From NCBI GenBank assembly GCA_016081115.2, contig JABTTQ020002182.1, forward strand, positions 372,001 through 436,000: a DNA stretch of 64,000 nucleotides, given 5' to 3'. Origin of the DNA: Rehmannia glutinosa. Taxonomy: Eukaryota > Streptophyta > Magnoliopsida > Lamiales > Orobanchaceae. Of this stretch, positions 23,347-35,133 are shown piece by piece; the stretch's first letter is position 1, and every line of letters begins with the position of its first letter. The position numbers and the translations under genes were made by a program. Under the pieces are notes generated by a model. The model saw nothing but the letters and a program-made list of their open reading frames with translations. It did not search any database and had not been told where the DNA came from.

Positions 23347-23959
23347 TACCTGTCTTCGATTGAATCACATAGTGCCTGTGTGACCATGAATCGTTTTCTT
23401 GAATGTATAAATATACTATTGTATTATTTTATCACGACGCTTATGAATCGTGTGCGAATTCATGCATCATACTCACGCGATTTTATATAAATGTTTTCTC
23501 ACATTAAATATAATGCGCCACACTCGCATTACCGATCACCCCATCCACGAGATTTTTGTCTCATCCCCACCGTTTTCTAACCTTAGATGAGGATTTCGTT
23601 GGAGATCCGAACCGCTCTCGATTGAGACCTTGTACTACGCTTGTTGGATTTACTATTTCTTGTTGTTGATTGGACTCTTTTCTTATGTTGTTGTCGGACT
23701 TTTTTATTTCGTTCCATTCGGGTTTGTAATTGAGGGGCGTAGGACCCCTTGACTTTAAGTTGCTATTTTGTTGATTTTCAGGTTGTAATTTGGATGATGG
23801 ATTGTAGACTTTAAGTTGTAACTTGTATCTGTTATTTATTTCCGCTGCTATTTAGACTCTGTCTCATTGGGTTCTCATTAATATTTGTCTGGACTGTTTG
23901 GTTATGGTATTTAAGTTGTGGATCGTCGTCGCGTCCCGTTTGGGGCGTGACAGTAAGAG

Positions 23960-23971
23960 TGGTATCAGAGC
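23960..23971 (+). other. Primer-binding site (tRNA-iMet)
   Basis: TGGTATCAGAGC, the usual complement of the plant initiator-Met tRNA 3' end, lies 7 bp after the LTR end. It primes minus-strand synthesis of the retroelement. Confidence 0.9.
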
Positions 23972-24259
23972 TCGGCTAGTAAGATGAAAACTTACACCGA
24001 GCTGACCCAGGATAGGACCCTCGGTCTGTGTTTTGGGTAGTACCGCGACTTGACCAATTAAGTGTGAAATCGATTTCAAATTGGCATAGAACCGTTTTAT
24101 TGATATTTGAACTAAGTTAGAACGCATACTTTGAGATTTCATAATCATACTTGTCTTGACTTAGTTGATTCTCGATCGATTTCCTTATTCATTCTTCCTT
24201 ATTCTCTTCTTATCTTTCCTCAACCTTTGACCGATCCGCCTTAGTTTTATTTGATCAGG

Positions 24260-24933
24260 ATGGAGCCGACGCCGCCTACATGGTGGGATGTATTCCATGC
24301 CCGTGCTGAGCGGGAATATTACCGGGCACTGATGATTCATTGGCACCGGGAAAGTGAACGCGCGACCACGAGCTAGCCGGGAGCGCCAACGGAATAGGGA
24401 CTGACTCGGCGCTTGGCGATGAGCCAAGATGAGAAGAACGAATCGACCATGTCATCAAGGACCGCGATAACACCATAAGAGCGGGAGGACCCAATACGAG
24501 TATCCAGGAGCGCCGGATAACATGCGGGAGAAAATGAAGAGGACTAGTGACGGCCGCCAGAAATGGGATATTGACGCCCGCCTATCCCGTAGCACCGTCG
24601 ATCGCTTGGAGGAGACCCTAATTAAGCAGATGACAGTCATAGAGGACCTCACACAGGCCCTAGCTCGAGAGACGCGCACTAGAGGCGCTTTAGCGGCTAA
24701 TGCTCGGCCATTGCCACCGCCCGAGGCGAGCTGCACTGATGCCGAGGAGGATCCCGAGGAGGATCCAGTCGACATTGGGGAGCCAGAGGCTGCTCCACTT
24801 GATGAGGCTCAGGGATTCGAGCAGTAGTTAGACTTTATGGATTGGCCCGAGGTTGAGGCACCACCTTAGCCCGACCCAGCCCCGATTAAAGACATAGCTG
24901 CGAGCGACGATGATGGCGATCTCACTGATTAGC
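24260..24933 (+). pseudogene. Extra leader ORF between primer site and gag
   Basis: The frame starts ATG at 24260 (MEPTPPTWWDVFHARAE) and continues, after shifts and stops near 24375-24510, into a charged helical stretch at 24522-24827 (LEETLIKQMTVIEDLTQAL, coiled-coil-like). It ends in an acidic region with DAEEDPEEDP and a final DDDGDLTD before TAG at 24931-24933. About 220 codons would fit. It is separate from gag, which starts at 25217. I do not recognise a named family. Additional ORFs upstream of gag are known in some plant gypsy elements, but no function is visible here beyond a possible coiled coil and an acidic tail. Confidence 0.5.
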
Positions 24934-25216
24934 TAGCAGAGTGTCAGTTGTACTTTTGTTGTTGTAGCCGTGTATTCCAGTGTTGTACCTTACATTTATT
25001 GTACTAGATTCGGATGTATTTTGATTCCATGTATCTGACTTAGTATTCTGCTGTGTACCTTGGGTGTATTCAAATTTTATATTAATGGATATACTTTTTG
25101 CTATTTATTCAGTGTCTTGTGTTTGATGTTACCTTCCCTACGATATCTCTTGCTTTACGCGAATAATTATTGTATTCATTTACTCGCGAATCGCAACTAA
25201 CATTTTAAGATACAGA

Positions 25217-26245
25217 ATGGCAGAACATCGAGGACGTGGGAGACCTCGTCGCATTCCACGAGGAGACGATGATGTACCCAGGGATCGGGTACCCTCTCTC
25301 GGAATTACCACCACCTCCTCCACCGCAGAGACAATCTGACCGCACAAGCCTTGCAAAGCAAATATCTTTGGTTTTATGAGGCAACAGTGAGCCTCAACCC
25401 CGTGCTCCCGAACCCGCCAGAGGCGAACGATCGCACGTTGGAGCGATTCTGCGGTTCGACCCACCAACCTTCTTGGGAGATCCGGACGATGTGAAAGCGA
25501 GAAGAATGGATAGAGAAGTGGAGAATATCTTCAATGCTCTTCAATACTCCGACGAGCAGAGAGTCACACTCGCCGTATTTCGTTTGGAATCGGCTGCTGT
25601 AGACGGTGGAGGGCGGTTGAAAGGAGATGGGAATAGACCGAGTAATCGAACATGGGGAAATTTCTTGGTTGAGTTCAATGAATGATATTCCCAGTGTCGT
25701 GAAGGAAGCGCCAGGGATGAATTCCATAGATTGAGGCAAGGAACCTGACTGTGGCTCGATGAGTCAATTTCACCGATTGTCCAAGTATGCACCGGGAACA
25801 ATCGATCAAGAGGATAAGCTTTACAAGTTCACTCGAGGATTGAAATCGAACTTAAACAGCTTGTTGATCGCTGAATGGCAACCTATTCAGCCGCGCAGAA
25901 AGGGCTCTCCGCATTGAGTCGGATCGAACCGTATTGGACAGATTCAGCAGAATTGGCCATCGAACGATCTTAAGAGGACAGCTATGGGACAGCCATCTAA
26001 ACCGCCTGCTAAGTTTGAAGGGACCGATTAATGTAATGTAAAAAGGAAAGAGACCGGTGCAAGGAAAGCCGGGTCAAGAGTGTGCACATTGCCGTAAACC
26101 GACATATGCCGACAAATCGTTGGCGTAAACAAGGAAGGTGTTTGCGCTTGCGGGTAGTAATCAGCACCACCGCAAGATTGCCCGAAGTACGATGACCGAA
26201 CCAAATAGACGCAACCACAGAAGCCGGGAAATGGCCAGGGTAATC
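25217..26245 (+). pseudogene. gag (capsid/nucleocapsid), broken
   Basis: The structural protein of the retroelement particle. It starts MAEHRGRGRPRRIPRG at 25217. The Retrotrans_gag core is readable at about 25445-25800 (FDPPTFLGDP, EVENIFNALQYSDEQ, NRTWGNFLVEFNE) and then shifts frame (FHRLRQG follows). A partial zinc knuckle, CAHCRKP, lies near 26078-26098 with the distal His/Cys not in frame. Stops near 25340, 25684 and 25748 make it non-functional as written. Confidence 0.75.
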
Positions 26246-26253
26246 GGGCAAGG

Positions 26254-29200
26254 ATGCCCGCTCGAGCATTTGCACTAGCCGGACAGGAGGCTCCGGAGGC
26301 AACAGACGTGGTGGAAGGTACGCTTCTAGTATCTAACCACTACGCTAAAATATTGTTCGACCCTGGATCAACGCATTCATTTGTTGCACCGCATTTTGTA
26401 CACAAACTGCATGCATGCATGGAACATATGCCTATATGCTTAGAAGTGTCAACTCCTATGGGTGCAAGTCGATAATGATATTATCTATAATGCATGCGGT
26501 TAAGATTCTTTGAGATAAACTTTTCTGCCGATTTGATCTTATTACCTATATCCGAATACGACGTGATATTTGGAATGAATCGGTTATCGCAGACACCATG
26601 CACAAATGGACTGCCATAACAAGTCCATTAAGCTATGTGAACCGGAAAACCCGAAGTGGAGATTTCGGGAAGGGCACGAGTTAAGATTGCCCCAATCATT
26701 TCAGCAATGAATGCGAGAAGGGCGATCACTAGAGGGGCTCAGGGTACTTGGCGTTTGTAATTAACAAACCCAAGGTTGAGACATAAATCAACCAAGTACC
26801 TATAGATCAAAGATATACGGATGTATTTCCACAAGAACTCACCATTGTCCCTCCCGATAGGGAAGTCGAGTTCACCATCGGGTGTTGCCGAGGGGACCGC
26901 CCGATTGCCGTAACACCGTATAGAATGGCTCCTCTTGAGTTACAAGAGTTGAAAACGCATTGCGTAAACCGATGGATGTGGGATTTATCCGACCGAGCAC
27001 GTCTTCGTGGGGAGCACTGTGCTGTTGTTCGTCAAAACGAAGGATGGCACATTAAGACTATGTATAGATTATCGTGGTCTTAATAGTGTGACCATCAAGA
27101 ACAAATATCCCCTCCCGAGGATAGACGAACTATTTGATCAACTTCAAGGAGCAAATGGTTTGATTTACAACAAGGATATTACCAATCAAGATCCGCGAAG
27201 GAGACATTTCCAAAAGCGCATTTCAAACCCAATATGGACACTACGAGTTTGTAGTAATGCCTTTCGGTCCGACGAATGCACCAAAGAACATTTATGGACC
27301 GATGCATCGAGTCTTCTAACCTTATTTGGATCAATTCGTAGTGATATTCATTGATGACATACTCGTATACTCTAAGTCTAGAGAAGAGCACGAACGTCAT
27401 CCGAAAATCGCTTTTTAGAGACACTACGAGAGCATAAGTTGTATGCCAAATTCAAAGCAAGTGCAAATTTTGGCTTAGTGAAATCGCGTTCTTGGGACAT
27501 ATAGTATCCTAAGATCGGGATTGCAAAAGAGATCCTTCAAGGTACAGACAAGGTGGTTGAATGGAAACAACCCGAGTCAGAATGTAAATCGGAGTTTCTA
27601 GGACTAGTGGATATTATCGAAGATTTATCCAGGACTTCTCCAAGATAGCCGGACCACTCACTCGACTAACCTGCAAGTCAAGTTTGATTGGAATGACAAA
27701 TGCGAGGCAAGTTTCAAGAGTCAAGAAACGACTTACTACGGCTCCATCTTAGCCCTTCCAAAGGGAACCAAAACTTTGTCGTCTACAAAGTGATGCATCA
27801 AAAGAAGGACTAGGAGCAAGTGCTAATGCGGGAAGGAAAAGTTATCGCTATGCATCACTTAAAGCTCAAGCCGTATGAGGCCAATTATCCAACGCATGAC
27901 TTGGAATTGGCAGCGATAGTGTTCGCGTTGAAGAAATGGAGAGACTATCTCTACAGAGCAACAATCACGGTTTTCACGGATCATAAGAGCTTGAAGTATC
28001 TATTCTCCCGCAAAGACCTCAACTCGAGGCAACGGAGATGGATGGAGTTGATTGAGGACTATCACTTTGATATTCAATACCATCCCGGAAAGCTAACGTC
28101 AGAAAGGCATCTAAGGTAAAGGCGAGCTTAGCGGACTTATGATTCGATAGTGAGAATCATTAAAAGAGCCGAGCAATTGGAATCGACAAGAACCAATACT
28201 CGATTTCATGTGCTAACATTTCGATTACACCCAATCTGTGAATGAGATCAAAGAAGCACAAGAGAAAGATACACATCTTCTAAAATCGAAGGAGATGATA
28301 CTTAAAGGAGAAAGATCGAATTCTCGGTGACTGAAGATGGAGTTATCGGGTTCCGGAATCGAGTGTGTGTACCGAATGACGAGCGATTAGGAATAGAATC
28401 CTAGTAGAGGCACACCGCCGAAATACACTATACATCCTGGAGGAAACAAGATGTATAAGGATTTGAAATGGAGTTATTGGTGGGTAAACATGAAGAACCA
28501 GGTAGCAGAGTTCGTTGCGAGATGTTTGACTTGTCAACGAGTAAAAGCAGAACACCAACGACCATCTGGTTTACTACAACCGTTGAGAATTCCGAGTGGA
28601 AATGGGAACATATAACGATGGACTTCGTGACGGATCTACCAAGGACCGAGAGGAGGCCATGATGCTATCCGGGTAGTTGTAGACCGACTCACGAAATCGC
28701 ACACTTTTTACCCATCAAGAAAACCGATAGCTTGCGTAAACTTGCATGAGACTTATATCCAGAAATCATTGGGATCGCATGGAGTACCGGTCGATATAGT
28801 ATCCGACGAGACCCGAGGTTTGTCTCCGATTTTGGAAGTTCTTACACGAGGAATTGGGTACCTCACTAAGTTTCAAAGACAAAGAAGACACCCACAAACC
28901 GATGGATACCGAGCGAACAATTCAAACCTTGAAGATATCTTCGCGAGCCCGCACCTTAGATTTTCAAGGGAGTTGGGATTCGCACTTACCATTAGCCGAG
29001 TTCGCCGCCCACAATAACAGCTTATCAAGCCACGATTGGGATGGCACCCTACGAGGCATTGTATGGGCGAAAATGTAGATCCCCACTACACCGGGAGATT
29101 GATGACCAATGGACTCCGAAAGAGAAACGAAAGTCGCCTCGATTCCAAAGGTCAACTTAGTTTAGGAGGCTATGGAGAAGGTCAAGCGATCAAGGAGCGG

Positions 29201-29520
29201 ATTCGCACAGCTCAGAGCCGCCAAAAGAGTTACGCGGACAAGAGAAGAAAGGATTTGGAATTTGAAGTCGGTGACGAAGTATTTCTCAGACTCTCACCAC
29301 GGAAAGGATTGATCAATCCGAAGAAAGGAGGCAATTTGAGTCCGAGATATGTTGGACCTTACAAGATTTTACAGAGGATCGGGAAGTTAGCCTACTGGAC
29401 TCGAGTTACCAAAGACCATATGCGGGAATGCACGATGTATTCCACGACGAGATTGAAGAAGTTTCAACCGGATCCCGAGCATATCATCACCGAGATACTC
29501 CTCCTCTAATGGAAAATATA
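26254..29520 (+). pseudogene. pol polyprotein (protease, RT, RNase H, integrase), broken
   Basis: The enzymes of the retroelement in chromovirus order. The protease has ILFDPGSTHSF near 26349-26380, with Pro where the aspartic-protease D-S/T-G triad normally has Ser. RT starts near 26820 (DREVEFTIG, PYRMAPLELQ), with KTKDGTLRLCIDYRGLNSV at about 27034-27090 and the FIDD catalytic motif near 27345-27356. RNase H is readable at 27820-28119 (TVFTDHKSLKYLF). Integrase has a zinc-finger piece CLTCQR near 28530, MDFVTDLP near 28617 and HPQTDG near 28890. Its C-terminus includes LSPRYVGPYKILQRIGKLAY at about 29337. Frameshifts occur every few hundred bases, so it is inactive unless some indels are sequencing errors. 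Confidence 0.85.
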
Positions 29521-29586
29521 TCCTACACCGAGAGGCCAATCCCGGATCATTGATCGCCAGACGACGATTGCGAAGAGAGAAATTCG

Positions 29587-29673
29587 ATGGTTAAAGTGGT
29601 GTGGCGTAACCACAACCGAGACGAAGACGCAACGTGGGAAATGGAAGAAGACATAAGGAATCAATATCCGTAA
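29587..29673 (+). pseudogene. Chromodomain at the integrase C-terminus
   Basis: MVKVVWRNHNRDEDATWEME followed by EDIRNQYP and a stop at 29671-29673. The W-x-N/G-x8-TWE pattern and the position after integrase match the chromodomain of plant chromoviruses, which is thought to steer integration toward heterochromatin. The open frame here is intact, but it is separated from integrase by a stop at 29507-29509. Confidence 0.7.
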
Positions 29674-29707
29674 CTATTTCAAGAGAATTTGGGGACCAAA
29701 TTCTTTT

Positions 29708-29718
29708 ATTAGGGAGGA
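29708..29718 (+). other. Polypurine tract
   Basis: ATTAGGGAGGA lies immediately before the TGTGAAG start of the 3' LTR. It primes plus-strand synthesis. Confidence 0.85.
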
Positions 29719-30316
29719 TGTGAAGCCCCGATTTTTCCGAAGCTATTAACTGATCCTTATTGTCGTTTATACATTTGATCGACTATTTTACCGCGTCATT
29801 TTGACAGGTAATTAATAATAATATATACATTTTGTATCTTATTTCATTTAATTTCATTACTTGTGATCATGATCCTCATTAATTCTATTCCTCATTTATG
29901 ATCACTTGGTTGATCATTATTACTATTTTTGTATTTATTAGTCACCTTAGAATTTTAAGAGACTATTTATTTTGGAGACTTTAACCTTATAGAATTAAGA
30001 TTTCGATTTAGATTAAGTGATCATGAGACTTACAAGTGATCAAGGAAATCACTAATTATTTTGGAGATTGATATATTTCATCTATTATCATCAAATTTGG
30101 GACAAAAACAAAAAATATGGAATTACCAAATTGCCCTTGAAGTGGACGGACAATATGGATATTTTTGGGATAAAAATATCATCCAACTCTTGTACACCTA
30201 CACCATATATTAGTCATCTTGTGTATAATTATATCATTAATTCAAACATTATACACATCATCTTATACACCAATTCTTTATTACTATTTTTTTCCAACTT
30301 ATTCTATTCTTCCCAA
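29719..30316 (+). repeat. Truncated 3' LTR (first ~598 bp)
   Basis: It starts TGTGAAGCCCCGATTTTTCC after the polypurine tract and follows the full LTRs to TTCTTCCCAA. It then switches to Helitron flank sequence at a shared CCCAA (30312-30316). Confidence 0.9.
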
Positions 30317-31083
30317 ATATACGATTTTTGCAAATATACGATTTTTGGATTGATTTGTCCAAAACAATCAATTAATTTGGGTGTGGATATATTAAATCAA
30401 ATTACTATCGGTTTTGGATAACTCAAAAATATGCACACGTTAAGAGAATTTTCGGATTAATTTATCCAAATTTTTGTATCTTATTCTCGATTTTTCCTTT
30501 TTTATTCTATTGAGTCATCCTAATTTATATCATACACTAATGTTTCTGCATTTAGTTTTCTTAATTATATTAATTTTCTAATTTTTATATAATTAATTTT
30601 ATAATAAAAAGGTTGAGGATCCTCCTTAATCCCCCACCTACATTGGGTGTTTACACAAAAAAATAATACTTAATTTCATAATTATTGTCAATTCAGTCTA
30701 AAATTGGATTGATTTGTCTAAAATCAACCAATTAGTTTGTTTACAGATTTACCAAAATAAAAAGAACAATCAGTTTTGGATAACTAAAAAATATATATGT
30801 CCATGTTAGGATAATTTTCGGATTGATTTGTCTAAAACTAATTCGCTAAATTGATTGATGATTTGTTGAGTGATGGATTGTGTGGATTTGAGTATTTTAT
30901 GTATGTTTTCAGGATATTAGATATATTAATATTAATATTAATGTTCAGGATTTTCATTTAAATAGATTGCAAGATATACAATTAGGATTTCATTATAAAA
31001 TTATCTACAAATCCAGCAAGTGTAAATGGGTGAAAAATTTTAGATTTTTTATATTATATATATAGATATAGATGAGTTACACT
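30312..31083. repeat. Duplicated Helitron flank between two LTRs
   Basis: It matches 19118-19903 and the same part of Helitron Y, and ends with the same GAGTTACACT before an LTR. Some positions (CACACGTTAAGAGA, GGATATTAGATAT) match Y better than X, so X has changed since the duplication. Confidence 0.9.
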
Positions 31084-34000
31084 TGTGAAGCCCCGATTTT
31101 TCCGAAGCTATTAACAGATCCTTATTGTCGTTTATACATTTGATCGACTATTTTACCGCGTCATTTTGACGGGTAATTAATAATAATATATACATTTTGT
31201 ATCTTATTTCATTTTATTTCATTACTTGTGATCATGATCCTCATTAATTCTATTCCTCATTTATGATCACTTGGTTGATCATTATTACTATTTTTGTATT
31301 TATTAGTCACCTTAGAATTTTAAGAGACTATTTATTTTGGAGACTTTTACCTTATAGAATTAAGATTTCGATTTAGATTATGTGATCATGAGACTTACAA
31401 GTGATCAAGGAAATCACTAATTATTTTGGAGATTGATATATTTCATCTATTATCATCAAATTTGGGACAAAAAAAATATATATGGAATTACCAAATTGCC
31501 CTTGAAGTGGACGGCCAATATGGATATTTTTGGGATAAAAATATCATCCAACTCTTGTACACCTACACCATATATTAGTCATCTTGTGTATAATTATATC
31601 ATTAATTCAAACATTATACACATCATCTTATACACCAATTCTTTATTACTATTTTTCCCAACTTATTCTATTCTTCCCAACATTCTCCTTATTCCTCTCA
31701 ACATTCCAATTTGACCCATACTTTGACTTGCATTTTGTCTCCATGCAAGAGACAAATTACAAGACACAATTTGATCAAAATTTTCTCTCCCTCTCTCTCA
31801 TACTACACGGCCATATGGCCTAAATGACCAAAAATTTGGTTCATTTTCACCAACAACTCTCTCTCTCTTGTTAACAATCCTCCAACTCTTTTCTACCTTT
31901 CTTCATCTTCTTTCTTATACACTTAGAAAAAAATTCAAGAACTTCCCTTACATCAACAAGAAAAATCGAACCATCATCATACAAGGTAAGAAATTTTATC
32001 TTCAATCCATTTTTGGATATCACATTGTTCATCTCTTCCACCTTCTTAACTTAAGTTTGAATTTGGTTTGGAGGTACATTTAGAAGACCTTGAAGATTAG
32101 AGCTTGACAACATTTTTGAAGAAGGACCTCAAGCTTGAAGAAGAAAATAGTAGAGAAATTAGACTACAAGGTAAGAATTGAGTACTAGACCCCTTTTTCT
32201 TACTCTTCCTATTTTTTTCAAATTTTGACACCCCTTTTTCATTTTTGAGAAATAGGGGCTGACCTTAGGAGATTTTGGAGTTGAGCCAAAATTTCCAATT
32301 TTTGAGCTTCAACTAGTCTCCAAACATCTACTATACAAGGTAAAGTGTACTCCTTTTCATTTCCTTATTTCCTTCTTTTTCTCCTTAATTTTTCTCTCAT
32401 TTTTCTAACTCCAATTTCTGATATTTTCTTGACTTAGGGGCTGACCTAAGAAGCCTCATCCAAAAATTGTGAAATTATCCTTTTATTTCACAATTTCCAA
32501 ATTTAAGGTGGGTGGAAAAATATTTTCCAACTTTTAGGTGTTTTGATTAAATGCATGTAGAGAATTTGATCATGAGCCTTGAGATATATATAATCTATGT
32601 ATTGCATGTCAATTTTATATATCAAATCATGAAAATTCTCCAGAGTTGCTCAAAATTACTATTTATTGAATTTTAGGTGCATGCATGTACACTTTAATGT
32701 TTTAATTGAGGAATTCTTGTATGTATTGGACATGCATGTGTATGATCTTTAAAATCTATGTTTTGGATGACTTATAACCTGGAAAGGTCGAGCATAATTG
32801 GTTAAATTTCAATTTTGGACTTAAAAATGCAAAAATGGAAAGTTGGTGGACTAAATTACAAGAAAATAAAAGTTAAAGGACCCCTCTGCAAATTTCGAAA
32901 ATTGGGACTGTACTCAGGTTCAAAAATGACTTTTGGACATTTTAATAAAGTTTTAAGAGTTTTAAGATAAATAAAATCAACTTTTAAAAGCCCAAGGACT
33001 AGATTGTAAATTTTTGAAAGTTTAAGGGCTACTTTGCAATTTTTAAAACTGCACCAGACCTAAACTTTAAAATTTAAAATTTTTACTCTTAAAGTACTGG
33101 GAATGACACATTTTAAATGTATTCCAAAAATCCAAGTGTTTAGGGCTTGGAAAGTAATTTTACAAAAATTGAGGGACTAATGTGTAAAATACTAAACTTG
33201 AGGACCCAAATGAAATTTCCAGGACTTATGCATCCCATGCACCTGGAAATACTAACTTAACTATAACTTAATTATATTTTGGACCCAAGGTTCAAATTTC
33301 ATAATAATTGGACCCCTAAAAGCCTTAAAGGCAATTATTTTAAAATGGGACAAAAATGATATTTTCAAAGGTTGAAGGACCTACACATATTTCTTTTAAA
33401 CACTGCTTTTGTCCCAATATCCTACCAACCTTAGTGACATTTTCCAACTGGAATCACATTAAAAGCCCTTCCGGTTTGTGAGTTCCGAATTTTTAAAACT
33501 TAAGGTCCGAATTGGCAATTTTTACAAATTTGGGGCCAATGTGAGATTTTTATAAAACCTCGACCTCAAAACTTTAAAAACCTGAATCTCTGGAAAATTT
33601 GGAGAATTTAGGAACTGACCTCATAATTTTTCAAGGTCGGGATATTTAATTATTCAATTTTTAACCCCAAAAGTGTTAGTTTTTACAAAACGGGGCTAAA
33701 TTACAATTTTCCTTTTATAAAGGACCTAACTCAAATTATTTTCTCTTTTACTAAAATATCCCTGGACCCTCTGACTTGGAGATTTAATTAAAGTATTTTA
33801 TTTTCTCAAAACCCTTGACTTATCGGATCAATTTGACCGATTAATACTCGATCGCGGAGCGACTTCCTCGCCTTGCGATTTTGAATCTATAACGGGACTT
33901 ATGTTCCACCTAATCTTTCAAGATATCGAAGATTGCTTATCCTTCCGATGATCATCTTCATCCAAATACTCCACCAACGCCATAATTGACACTCGCGCTT

Positions 34001-35128
34001 TTCAAAAAAATTCCTAAAACTGCTTCCCTGAATCAATAATACTGATCGCTGGTTGATCGCCTGTAATTGTAATTACTTTCCGCCTCGAGTCAACTTGGTG
34101 TGCCGAGCTCACGAGGCCGGAATGGATACGTCGGAGATGGAACCGGCAGCTCGGCCGCTATTCCACTCTTCCGCCCCATCGCCCTAATCCCCAATCGAGG
34201 GACGGAGTTTGTCCAAGGGAAGCGGGTCGTAGATCGAGGTATAATCATGATTATGACAGATCCGAGCCTCGCCACTCCACGTGGATTTTGTCTTTGCCAC
34301 GGAGCGATAAGGTGCCGGTCTTGGACCATACCGACCGGGAAGTTACAAGGAAGAACGAAGGAATCGCTGTCGATCCACACGATTCCGGAGTTATCGGACC
34401 CGTTTTGGTTGGCGCTACATTTCCGCACGCAACCGCTACATTTTTGCATTGGTTGGCGCTACAAACCGCACGCAACCATTATTTGCCTTGCATAGGATTG
34501 GCGTTACACTTCCGCACGCAATCCTACCCGCTTGATCGAATCACATAGTGCCGTGTGACCATGAATATTTTCTTGAATCGTATAAATATACTATTGTATT
34601 ATTTTATCACGACGCGCTGAATCGTGTGCGAATTCATGCATCATACTCACGCGATTTCATATAATTTGTTTTCTCACATTAACTATAATGCGCCACACTC
34701 GCATTACCATCACTCCATCCACCGAGATTTTGTCTCATCCCCACCTATTTTCTAACCTTAGATGAGGATTTCGTTGGAGATGTTGAACCGCCTCGGATTG
34801 AGACCTTATACTACGCTTGTTGGATTTACTATTTCTTGTTGTTGATTGGACTCTTTTCTTATGTTGTTGTCGGACTTTTGTATTTCGTTCCATTCGGGTT
34901 TGTAATTGAGGGGCGTAGGACCCCTTGGCTTTAAGTTGCTATTTTGTTGATTTTCAGGTTGTAATTTGGATGATGGATTGTAGACTTTAAGTTGTAACTT
35001 GTATTTGTTATTTATTTCCGTTGCTATTTAGACTCTGTCTCATTGGGTTCTCATTGATATTTGTCTAGACTGTTTGGTTATGGTATTTAAGTTGTGGATC
35101 GTCGTCGCGTCCCGTTTGGGGCGTGACA
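31084..35128 (+). mobile_element. LTR (4045 bp), solo-like, right boundary of the composite
   Basis: It starts TGTGAAGCCCCGATTTTTCC and ends GGGGCGTGACA, flanked on both sides by ACACT (31079-31083 and 35129-35133). No internal region follows; Helitron DNA resumes at 35134. It is probably the remains of a second element copy collapsed by LTR-LTR recombination after the flank duplication. Confidence 0.9.
34407..34524 (+). repeat. Three-unit hairpin array in LTR (copy at 31084)
   Basis: Units with arms GGTTGGCG/CGCAACC twice, then GGATTGGCG/CGCAATCC. Confidence 0.75.
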
Positions 35129-35133
35129 ACACT

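Larger units (their letters stand above)
19904..23952 (+). repeat. 5' LTR (4049 bp) of the Ty3-gypsy element
   Basis: It starts TGTGAAGCCCCGATTTTT and ends GGGGCGTGACA, directly followed by the primer-binding site. The first 3 kb is AT-rich. Exon-like modules with splice-donor motifs lie at 20801-21330, and a GC-rich block near 22690-23350 carries a three-unit hairpin array. Two other complete copies (31084-35128 and 37404-41549) align along the length. Small ORFs inside are not convincing genes. Confidence 0.92.
19904..29718 (+). mobile_element. Chromodomain Ty3-gypsy retrotransposon (Tekay/Del-like), 5' LTR plus internal region
   Basis: A long-LTR element: 5' LTR 19904-23952, iMet primer site, extra leader ORF, gag, protease, RT, RNase H, integrase, chromodomain and polypurine tract at 29711-29718. 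The order PR-RT-RH-INT followed by a chromodomain places it among chromoviruses. The 4-kb LTRs and the TATCAGAGC primer site suggest the Tekay/Del lineage. The 3' LTR is cut after about 598 bp (29719-30316). All coding parts carry indels or stops. It is inserted in Helitron X with target duplication ACACT. Confidence 0.85.

Noticed and set aside
23960..23971. Possible tRNA fragment
   Set aside because: Only 12 bases match a tRNA 3' end, at the exact place of a retroelement primer site. No cloverleaf is present.
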